A DNA stretch of 12,729 nucleotides from an uncultured Eubacteriales bacterium (lineage in GTDB: Bacteria > Bacillota > Clostridia > Christensenellales > Borkfalkiaceae): the NCBI GenBank assembly GCA_902465495.1, contig CABQND010000054.1:1-12729 (forward strand), given 5' to 3'. The notes beneath the pieces were generated by a model that saw only the letters and a program-made list of their open reading frames with translations, was not told the DNA's origin and ran no database searches. The position numbers were made by a program, and so were the translations under genes. The first letter of the stretch is position 1. Each line of letters starts with the position of its first letter. Positions 7,029 to 12,729 of this stretch are shown piece after piece.

Positions 7029-7065
7029 ATAATACACTTTTTTATTTAAAATACATCAATATTTT
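7029..7065 (-). promoter_or_regulatory. Weak promoter and possible operator of the ZIP-crp operon
   Basis: TATTAT on the minus strand (7034-7029) is a plausible -10, giving +1 near 7022. TTGATG lies 19 bp upstream, a poorly spaced -35. It sits in AAAATACATCAATATTTT (7048-7065), an inverted repeat with 6-bp arms that would overlap RNA polymerase. A repressor site is possible, but the region is AT-rich. Confidence 0.3.
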
Positions 7066-7154
7066 ACTCCATTTTCTTGTTTTTGTCAAAGGTTCAGACC
7101 TTACAGATGAATTTGTGTAAGATGCTTTTTCCGTTATACAATTTCTTTAATATT

Positions 7155-7184
7155 GCATGGTACAAGCCGAAAAAAACATACATT
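7155..7184 (+). promoter_or_regulatory. Sigma-E-like sporulation promoter of sigK
   Basis: CATACATT (7177-7184) fits the -10 CATACAnT of Bacillus sigma-E promoters. GCATGGT (7155-7161) matches 5 of 7 positions of the -35 KMATATT at a 15-bp spacing. With the next A (7185) the -10 also reads CATAnnnTA, the sigma-K form. The transcript would start near 7191, about 26 nt before the sigK ATG. Confidence 0.6.
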
Positions 7185-7216
7185 ATTGATATCTCAAAAA
7201 AAGCGGGGTGTGAGGT

Positions 7217-7915
7217 ATGTTTTTTGAATTTTTGTACGCGATACTTGGGAAATTATTGTTTTTCACGTCTGCGGTCGGGGGAAAGGGATCGTTTCCGAAA
7301 CCGTTGCCGCCGGAGGAAGAAGCGCGGTATTTAAAACTTGCGCGGGAAGGTGATCAATCGGCGAAGGATATGCTTGTACGCCACAATATGCGTCTTGTGG
7401 CGCACATTGTAAAAAAATACAACGGGGCGGCGGAAACGGACGATCTGATTTCAGTAGGGAGTATCGGATTGATCAAGGCGATCAATACATACCAGGAAGG
7501 GCGAGGGACCCAGCTTGCTACATACACGGCGCGTTGTATTGAGAATGAAATACTCATGTTATTACGGAGCAATAAAAAGCATAAAAACACGGTATATCTT
7601 TCCGATCCGGTCGGCGTAGATAAAGAGGGAAACGAGCTGACGCTGATGGATCTTTTGTTTGAAAAAGAAGAAGGTGTCTTTAAGACAGTGGAATCCAAGT
7701 TGGTCAAAGAAAAGTTTATGCGCCTGTTAAAAGAATGTCTGAACGAACGGGAATACACGGTTTTATGCCTTCGGTACGGGTTAAAGGGCGGAGCGCCGAT
7801 GCCACAGCGTGAAGTCGCGGTGTTTTTGCGGATCTCTCGATCGTACATATCTCGTATAGAGAAGAGGGCGATTGAAAAGGTGCGTGCGCATATGGATAAA
7901 AGCGATTACTCATAA
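7217..7915 (+). CDS. sigK: RNA polymerase sporulation sigma factor sigma-K (pro-form)
   Basis: A 232-residue sigma-70-family factor. Residues 1-20 are a hydrophobic pro-sequence, followed by FPKPLPPEEEARYL, the same layout as Bacillus pro-sigma-K. By alignment, SpoIVFB-type cleavage would fall near Ser18-Ala19 (inference). Region 2 has DNMRLVAHIVKKY-like sequence (RHNMRLVAHIVKKY, DLISVGSIGLIKAI, GTQLATYTARCIENEI). Region 4 has LNEREYTVLCLRYGL and ISRSYISRIEKRAIEKV. It directs late mother-cell transcription during sporulation. The gene is whole, with no inserted skin-like element. GGGG (7205-7208) gives an 8-nt spacing to the ATG. It is transcribed alone, with a sigma-E-like promoter before it and a terminator after it. 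Confidence 0.95.
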   Translation: MFFEFLYAILGKLLFFTSAVGGKGSFPKPLPPEEEARYLKLAREGDQSAKDMLVRHNMRLVAHIVKKYNGAAETDDLISVGSIGLIKAINTYQEGRGTQLATYTARCIENEILMLLRSNKKHKNTVYLSDPVGVDKEGNELTLMDLLFEKEEGVFKTVESKLVKEKFMRLLKECLNEREYTVLCLRYGLKGGAPMPQREVAVFLRISRSYISRIEKRAIEKVRAHMDKSDYS

Positions 7916-7928
7916 AAAGATTTAAGAC

Positions 7929-7960
7929 ATTTCGCCGTGCTTTCCACGGCGAAATTTTAA
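7929..7960 (+). terminator. Terminator after sigK
   Basis: An 11-bp perfect stem (7929-7939 with 7945-7955) with loop CTTTC, followed by TTTAAAT. It starts 14 nt after the sigK stop and ends before the mcsA promoter, separating the two transcripts. Confidence 0.85.
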
Positions 7961-7967
7961 ATATCGG

Positions 7968-7996
7968 TTTACAACATGCGTAAGTCGTGGTATAAT
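7968..7996 (+). promoter_or_regulatory. Sigma-A promoter of the mcsA-mcsB-clpC(-hpf) operon
   Basis: TTTACA (7968-7973), a 17-bp spacer and a perfect TATAAT (7991-7996), with +1 near 8003 and a leader of about 48 nt. No GGTCAAA heptads of the CtsR operator are visible around it. The leader contains a direct repeat of AGGCGAGG (8012-8019 and 8038-8045); the second copy is the likely ribosome site of mcsA. Confidence 0.8.
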
Positions 7997-8050
7997 AAAA
8001 ATGAAAAACGCAGGCGAGGCGATCTGCGCATTCCGAAAGGCGAGGATAAC

Positions 8051-8548
8051 ATGCTTTGTACCAATTGTAAAAAGAGAGAAGGAGTGCATACAATACAGCG
8101 TGCGGACGGGACAGAACTTTGCCTGTGTGACGGATGTTATGAGAGGCTTGGCGGTGCGGCGGCGTATCTGGGGGAGGAGCCCGGTTTTTTTGTTTCGCTA
8201 TTGCAGGCAGAAGAAGGGGATGCGCGCAAATGTGAGGTTTGCGGCACGACGCTTGCGGATTATTCGCGCACGGGGCTGTTGGGTTGTGCGGCATGTTATG
8301 AGACATTTCGTGAAGATATGATGCCGGCGATTCGGAGGATTCACGGAAAGACAGAGCATGAAGGTAAACATCCGTTGGGCGACGGAAAACTTTTTGAGCT
8401 TTTGGATGTACAGAAGCGTTTACGTGGCGAACTGGAATGCGCTCTTCGAGAAAAGAGAATGAAGGATGCAGAGCGTATCAACCGAGATATTCGCGATATC
8501 AGCCGGATGATCTATGGCGGGAAGAGCGGAGGAGAAGACAGTGAATAA
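8051..8548 (+). CDS. mcsA: McsA, zinc-binding activator of the McsB arginine kinase
   Basis: 165 residues. Cysteine pairs C3/C6, C24/C26/C29, C61/C64 and C79/C82 form the McsA-type zinc-binding modules. The C-terminal part (about 122-155) is a UVR-like helical hairpin. McsA binds and activates McsB and links it to ClpC. The ATG at 8051 is chosen because GGCGAGG lies 5 nt upstream and the frame upstream runs through the promoter's TATAAT, so longer versions would start outside the transcript. It is the first gene of the operon; no ctsR gene precedes it, unlike Bacillus ctsR-mcsA-mcsB-clpC. The stop overlaps the mcsB start by 8 nt. Confidence 0.92.
   Translation: MLCTNCKKREGVHTIQRADGTELCLCDGCYERLGGAAAYLGEEPGFFVSLLQAEEGDARKCEVCGTTLADYSRTGLLGCAACYETFREDMMPAIRRIHGKTEHEGKHPLGDGKLFELLDVQKRLRGELECALREKRMKDAERINRDIRDISRMIYGGKSGGEDSE
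8528..8534 (+). promoter_or_regulatory. Ribosome binding site that sets the mcsB start
   Basis: GGAGGAG inside the end of mcsA, 6 nt before GTG at 8541. The in-frame ATG at 8514 has no such sequence, so GTG is the better start. Confidence 0.75.
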
Positions 8549-9572
8549 TATTGAGAGCACAGTCATATCCACGCGGGTGCGCCTGGCTCGCAATCTTGCC
8601 GAGTATCCTTTTCCTGCAAAGTTGAAAAAAAAGCAGGCGCGCGAGATCATTCGTTCGGTGTTTGCGGCGGCGAGCCGTCTGCGCGGGTTTCGTCTGTACG
8701 ACATGAACGAGATCAGCGAGAGCGTAGCGCAATCGCTTTGCGACGATCATCTGATCAGTGCCGACTTGATTGCAAACCGTCAATGCGGAGCGGCGCTGAT
8801 TGACGAAGAAGAGGAAACAGACGGACCGCGCGGTAAATTTTCAGTTATGATCAATGAGGAAGATCATTTGCGCGAGCAGTATATCATGCGCGGTCTGAAT
8901 CTGCCGTTGGCGTATCATAAAATTTCAGGAATCGATGATGAGCTGTCTAAAACGCTTCGGTTTGCATTTGATGCGCAATTGGGGTATCTGACGGCGTGTC
9001 CGACCAATCTGGGCACGGGGCTTCGGGCATCGGTGATGTTATTCTTGCCGGGTCTGACGCGCATCAATAAAATGAATCGGCTGATCCGTGAAATTTCCAG
9101 ACTTGGGCACACTGTTCGGGGCGTTTATGGAGAAGGAAGTGCTGCGGACGGGTATATGTACCAGATCAGCAACGAAGTTACGCTGGGCGTGAGCGAAGAA
9201 TATATTTTAGCGGAAGTACAACGCGCCGTGCTGGAAATAGTGAATTTTGAGGCGCAGGCTCGCAAGGCATTGCTTGCGGCGGATTATGTCGGAACAAAAG
9301 ACGGATGTTGCCGCGCGTTGGGAATACTCACGCAGTGCGAAACGATTTCATATGCGGAATTTTTGCAGCTGGTTTCGGATGTAAAGCTGGGGATTGCGCT
9401 CGGATTTTTACAATCGGAAAAGTTCAGTTTGTTAGATGATCTGATTGCGGCGATGCGGCCGGCAAATATCAACCTTTTTATTGACAAACCTCTTACAGCG
9501 GGAGAGCGCGATGAGCATCGTGCTCGCGAATGCCGCAAAGCGCTGTCTTATGTACGGCGTACAGATTGCTGA
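8541..9572 (+). CDS. mcsB: McsB, protein arginine kinase
   Basis: 343 residues from the GTG start. It has the guanido-kinase-like catalytic fold: STRVRLARN near the N-terminus for nucleotide binding, YLTACPTNLGTGLRASVML in the active centre, and GVYGEGSAADGYMYQISNEVTLG. Near the C-terminus it has RDEHRA, matching the RDxxRA phosphoarginine-binding motif of McsB. McsB phosphorylates arginines on misfolded proteins, marking them for ClpC-ClpP. The protein begins about 15-20 residues later than Bacillus McsB, directly before the STRVRLARN motif. It overlaps mcsA by 8 nt and is 25 nt from clpC, so the three form one transcription unit. Confidence 0.95.
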   Translation: MNNIESTVISTRVRLARNLAEYPFPAKLKKKQAREIIRSVFAAASRLRGFRLYDMNEISESVAQSLCDDHLISADLIANRQCGAALIDEEEETDGPRGKFSVMINEEDHLREQYIMRGLNLPLAYHKISGIDDELSKTLRFAFDAQLGYLTACPTNLGTGLRASVMLFLPGLTRINKMNRLIREISRLGHTVRGVYGEGSAADGYMYQISNEVTLGVSEEYILAEVQRAVLEIVNFEAQARKALLAADYVGTKDGCCRALGILTQCETISYAEFLQLVSDVKLGIALGFLQSEKFSLLDDLIAAMRPANINLFIDKPLTAGERDEHRARECRKALSYVRRTDC

Positions 9573-9597
9573 AAGCAAAAAATTACGGAGACTTACA

Positions 9598-12099
9598 ATG
9601 TACGACTTTAACAAATTTTCCATCAACCTTCAAAAAGCAATTAAATTGTCTATTGACGCGGCGAAGTATTACGGGAGTGCCTATATCGGAAGCGAGCACA
9701 TTTTATTCGGGATTTTGAATGTACCCGAGTGCCGTGCATGCAAAATTTTGCGTGAGGCGGGGGTAAAAGAGGCGGAGTACCGATCTGTCTTTGTGCGTAC
9801 GTTGGATAAGCGTGTCAAGATTGGCGGGTTTACGCCGCGTACCAAGAACATGTTTGACAAGGCATGTGAATTTGCGATCAACCATGACGGGACGGGCGCG
9901 AGCGTGAGTTCGGAGTATATGCTTTTGGCGATTCTTGTGGACGAAGAATCGGTGGCGGTACGTCTTCTAAAAATGCTGGGTGCGGATGTGCGCGCTCTTT
10001 TGAATACTTTGGACAGTGAGATGGGGGATCCCGAACCTGATCCGGAATATGACAGCATGTATGAAAATTTTTTGTTCCGTCAGCAGCACCAGAAGCAGCA
10101 GTTTGAGACAGCGGGAGTGCAGTCGAAGCCGAGCGGCGGGCTGAATCTTTTATATGGTGCAGATCTCACGCAAAAAGCGCGCGAGGGGAAGATCGATCCG
10201 GTCATCGGCAGAAAAAAAGAGATCGACAAGATCATACAGGTTCTTTCACGCCGCACCAAGAACAATCCCGTACTGATCGGTGAGCCGGGTGTTGGCAAGA
10301 GCGCAGTGGTCGAAGGGCTGGCGCAGGCGATCGTCAAGGGGGAAGTCCCCGATCTGCTTCTTGGCAAGACGGTGTTTTCGCTTGATCTTCCCGGGATGCT
10401 GGCAGGGGCGAAATACCGCGGCGATTTTGAAGAGCGGCTGAAAGAAACGATTGAAGCGGTGCAGAAGAACGGCAACGTGATCCTGTTTATTGATGAAATT
10501 CATAATATTGTCGGGGCTGGTTCAAGTTCGGATAACAGCATGGATGCCGCAAACATTTTAAAGCCTATGCTTGCACGCGGCGAATTGCAGACGATCGGTG
10601 CAACGACCATCGATGAATATCGCAAATATATTGAAAAAGATTCGGCGCTGGAACGTCGTTTTACGCCCGTGAACGTGGAGCAGCCGAGCGTAGAAGAGAC
10701 GATCGAGATTCTGCGCGGTTTGCGCGATAAATATGAGGCGCATCACAAAGTGGCGATCAGCGATGACGCGATCGTTGCGGCGGCGAGTTTGTCCGACCGT
10801 TATATTACCGACCGTTTTCTGCCAGATAAAGCAATCGATCTGATCGACGAGGCGGCGAGTCGTGCGCGGCTGGACAGCTATAACGGTCCGGCGGGGATAA
10901 AAGAAAAGGAAGCAGAGATCGAACGGCTGAATGCCGAAAAGAATAAGGCTGCGCGCAAAGATGATTTTAAAATGGCGCAGCAACTTCTCAATCAAATCAA
11001 GGAAGCGGAAGCGGAGATCGAAAAGATCCGTGCGGATTGGGAAAAGAATCGGGGTGAAAGCCATGTCTCGATTGGTTCGGAGGATGTTGCGAAAATCGTT
11101 GCGAGTTGGACGGGTATACCAGTCGTTAAATTGACCGAAGAGGAGAGCACGCGCCTTCTGCGGCTGGAAGACGAACTGCACAGGCGTGTGATCGGGCAGG
11201 ATGAAGCGGTTTCAGCGGTGGCGAAAGCGATCCGCCGTGCGCGTGCCGGACTGAAAGATCCCAATCGTCCGATCGGTTCATTTATTTTTGTCGGACCTAC
11301 GGGGGTAGGTAAAACGGAGCTTTGCAAGGCATTGGCGGCGGCGATGTTTGGCGATGAACGTTTGCTTGTACGGATGGATATGAGCGAGTTCATGGAAAAG
11401 CACGCAGTCAGTAAAATTATCGGAGCGCCTCCCGGATACGTCGGGTTTGACGATGCGGGCGGACAGCTGACCGAAAAAATACGACGCAAACCGTATTCGG
11501 TGGTTCTGTTTGATGAGATTGAGAAGGCGCATCCGGATGTGTTTAACATCATGTTGCAAATTCTCGATGACGGCAGGCTTACGGACAGCAAAGGCAGAGT
11601 AGTGAGCTTTAAAAATACGATCGTTATCATGACTTCGAATGTGGGCGCGAGTAAGGCAAGTGAGATGCGGCGGCTTGGTTTTTCCAGCGGAGAGCCTTCT
11701 CGTGAAGCGGATGAAGAATATGATCGCATGAAAGAGAAGATTTCGGATGAGCTTAAAGCGCAGTTTAAGCCGGAATTTTTAAATCGTATCGACGAAATTA
11801 TTATTTTCCATAAATTAAACCGCGAAGACGCCGCGAAGGTTTGTGATTTGTTTATATCCATGTTGGCCGATCGTCTGAAAAAGCGTGAAATCGAAGTGAG
11901 TGTCACGCCTGCGGCGAAAGAACTGCTTTTGGATGAAGGGTACGATCCGGTATATGGAGCGCGTCCGCTCAAACGTGTGATCCAACGCCGAATTGAAGAT
12001 GCGCTGAGTGAGGAGATACTGGCCAATCGCATATCTTCGGGCAAAAAAGTAAGTGTGGATGCAAAGGATGGGAAGTTTGTTTTCCGTTCGCTAAACTAA
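9598..12099 (+). CDS. clpC: ClpC, AAA+ unfoldase subunit of the ClpCP protease
   Basis: 833 residues, full-length for ClpC. The N-domain has two Clp repeats (about 1-145). D1 has Walker A GEPGVGKS (228-235) and Walker B with D299-E300. A UVR/coiled-coil M-domain lies near 430-480, where McsB/adaptor contact occurs. D2 has Walker A GPTGVGKT (566-573) and Walker B D639-E640. LGF (693-695) is the expected ClpP-docking tripeptide. It unfolds arginine-phosphorylated and adaptor-delivered substrates into ClpP, which is not in this window. GGAG 7 nt upstream of the ATG at 9598 sets the start; longer readings overlap mcsB and lack a ribosome site. No large deletion or missing catalytic residue was seen. 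Confidence 0.97.
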   Translation: MYDFNKFSINLQKAIKLSIDAAKYYGSAYIGSEHILFGILNVPECRACKILREAGVKEAEYRSVFVRTLDKRVKIGGFTPRTKNMFDKACEFAINHDGTGASVSSEYMLLAILVDEESVAVRLLKMLGADVRALLNTLDSEMGDPEPDPEYDSMYENFLFRQQHQKQQFETAGVQSKPSGGLNLLYGADLTQKAREGKIDPVIGRKKEIDKIIQVLSRRTKNNPVLIGEPGVGKSAVVEGLAQAIVKGEVPDLLLGKTVFSLDLPGMLAGAKYRGDFEERLKETIEAVQKNGNVILFIDEIHNIVGAGSSSDNSMDAANILKPMLARGELQTIGATTIDEYRKYIEKDSALERRFTPVNVEQPSVEETIEILRGLRDKYEAHHKVAISDDAIVAAASLSDRYITDRFLPDKAIDLIDEAASRARLDSYNGPAGIKEKEAEIERLNAEKNKAARKDDFKMAQQLLNQIKEAEAEIEKIRADWEKNRGESHVSIGSEDVAKIVASWTGIPVVKLTEEESTRLLRLEDELHRRVIGQDEAVSAVAKAIRRARAGLKDPNRPIGSFIFVGPTGVGKTELCKALAAAMFGDERLLVRMDMSEFMEKHAVSKIIGAPPGYVGFDDAGGQLTEKIRRKPYSVVLFDEIEKAHPDVFNIMLQILDDGRLTDSKGRVVSFKNTIVIMTSNVGASKASEMRRLGFSSGEPSREADEEYDRMKEKISDELKAQFKPEFLNRIDEIIIFHKLNREDAAKVCDLFISMLADRLKKREIEVSVTPAAKELLLDEGYDPVYGARPLKRVIQRRIEDALSEEILANRISSGKKVSVDAKDGKFVFRSLN

Positions 12100-12111
12100 A
12101 AAGAAAGCGCA

Positions 12112-12137
12112 CGCATGCCGCTTTTGGGCGGAATGCG
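12112..12137 (+). other. Imperfect hairpin between clpC and hpf
   Basis: CGCATGCCGC (12112-12121) pairs with GCGGAATGCG (12128-12137), with one internal mismatch and a 6-nt loop. No U-tract follows, so it is not a classical terminator. It may be an attenuator, an RNA-processing site or a partial stop that lowers hpf expression from the upstream promoter. Confidence 0.45.
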
Positions 12138-12165
12138 GAAAATTAAATACAAGGAGGAAAAGTGT

Positions 12166-12696
12166 ATGCGCATTGAAATCAGTGAGAAAAACTGTAAGGC
12201 AAGCGAAAAGTTGGTCGGCGTGGTGGAGAAAAAGGTCTCGCGGCTGGACAAATATTTCGATGATGATGCAGTTTGCACCGTCTATTTAAAGCAGGAAAAT
12301 AAATACCTGAAAACGGAAATCACGATATATTATAAAGGGAACATGGTTCGAGCGGAAGTGAGCGGCGATAATTTCTACGATAATATCGATGCTGTGCTTC
12401 CTAAAATAGAAAGGCAGATTTATAAGCATAAGACGAAGATCGAAGATAAGCTTAAAAAGGATGCGTTTTTAGAGAAACAACTTTTCTTCCGCGACGAGGT
12501 GAATGCGGACGAAGGGAAACTGGTCAAAACAAAAACGTTTGAGCTCACTCCTATGACGACGGAAGAGGCTGCGGAGCAGTTAGACCTTCTGGGACACAGT
12601 TTTTATGTGTTTCAGGATGCCGATGCGGGCGATGTTCGCGTTGTGTATCTGCGTCAAAGCGGTGATATCGGACTTTTGATTCCAAAAAAAGCATAA
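12166..12696 (+). CDS. hpf: Ribosome hibernation promoting factor, long form
   Basis: 176 residues, the two-domain long HPF of Firmicutes. The N-terminal RaiA/YfiA-like domain (about 1-100) begins MRIEISEKNCKASEKL and would bind the 30S decoding region. A linker leads to a C-terminal dimerisation domain (about 123-176) with KTKTFELTPMTTEEA, LGHSFYVFQDADAG and VVYLRQSGDIGLL, which joins two ribosomes into 100S particles. The ATG at 12166 is set by AAGGAGG 8 nt upstream. It lies 66 nt after clpC on the same strand with no clear promoter of its own, so it is probably part of the mcsA-mcsB-clpC transcript, grouping stress proteolysis with ribosome protection. Confidence 0.95.
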   Translation: MRIEISEKNCKASEKLVGVVEKKVSRLDKYFDDDAVCTVYLKQENKYLKTEITIYYKGNMVRAEVSGDNFYDNIDAVLPKIERQIYKHKTKIEDKLKKDAFLEKQLFFRDEVNADEGKLVKTKTFELTPMTTEEAAEQLDLLGHSFYVFQDADAGDVRVVYLRQSGDIGLLIPKKA

Positions 12697-12729
12697 TTAA
12701 CAGAAAAACCACAAGTGCGGCCGCCCTTT

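Noticed and set aside
7089..7102. GGTTCAGACC resembling a tRNA T-arm
   Set aside because: The stem does not pair as a 5-bp T-stem and there is no acceptor stem or anticodon arm around it.
7976..8050. Longer N-terminal version of McsA starting at 7976
   Set aside because: The mcsA promoter's TATAAT (7991-7996) lies inside it, and the extra residues are unlike McsA. The ATG at 8051 has a ribosome site and begins directly before the first zinc-binding cysteine pair.
9445..9597. Longer ClpC reading from 9445
   Set aside because: It overlaps the conserved end of mcsB and lacks a ribosome site. MYDFNKFS at 9598 matches the usual ClpC N-terminus with a well-spaced GGAG.
10992..12044. Minus-strand open frame of 350 codons opposite clpC
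   Set aside because: It lies wholly within the conserved ClpC D2 coding region, is very Ser/Arg-rich and has no recognisable motif. It is a codon-bias shadow.
12697..12729. GC-rich palindrome GCGGCCGC at the right edge, possible terminator of the operon
   Set aside because: The sequence stops before any second arm or T-tract can be seen, so nothing can be concluded.
1..12729. CRISPR array, insertion sequence, phage or toxin-antitoxin genes
   Set aside because: No regularly spaced repeats, transposase, integrase or matching small gene pairs were found. Every stretch over 300 bases is covered by a gene.

Overview
This looks like chromosomal DNA from an endospore-forming member of the Clostridia (Firmicutes). 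The main evidence is a sigma-K gene with an intact pro-sequence, an mcsA-mcsB-clpC-hpf cluster, strong GGAGG-type ribosome sites and TTGACA/TATAAT-type promoters. Protein similarity is recognised from memory only, so no genus is proposed. No mobile element, CRISPR array, tRNA or rRNA was seen.

Layout, left to right. (1) 1-1961, minus: the N-terminal part of a secreted lipoprotein esterase (SASA/CE6 fold plus a CBM9-like module), cut by the window edge. It is divergent from an AraC-family regulator (2105-2962, plus), and both have textbook promoters. The regulator's promoter places the transcription start on the A of its ATG, so its mRNA is probably leaderless. (2) A 22-bp perfect inverted repeat (2982-3031) lies between the convergent ends of this regulator and the next operon. 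(3) 5402-3038, minus: trxA, a single-domain rhodanese and a CoA-disulfide-reductase-like flavoprotein fused to a second rhodanese. Together they suggest a thiol, persulfide and redox module. (4) 7009-5558, minus: a ZIP-family metal transporter and a Crp/Fnr-family regulator, ending in an intrinsic terminator. Between this terminator and trxA lies GTAAC-N3-GTTAC, centred about 41 bp upstream of the predicted trxA start of transcription. The promoter has a good -10 but no -35. This is class II Crp-type activator geometry, so the neighbouring regulator may activate the module.

(5) 7217-7915, plus: sigK, uninterrupted and with a sigma-E-like promoter (the -10 also fits sigma-K), followed by a terminator. 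(6) 8051-12696, plus: mcsA, mcsB, clpC and hpf, starting from a strong sigma-A promoter. They encode the protein-arginine kinase and its activator, the ClpC unfoldase, and the long ribosome hibernation factor. No ctsR gene or obvious CtsR operator precedes mcsA, unlike the Bacillus arrangement.

Nearly every gene is a recognisable family member. The less ordinary points are regulatory: the leaderless regulator, the class-II-like site in front of trxA, the U-tract-less 22-bp stem and the CtsR-less protein quality-control operon.
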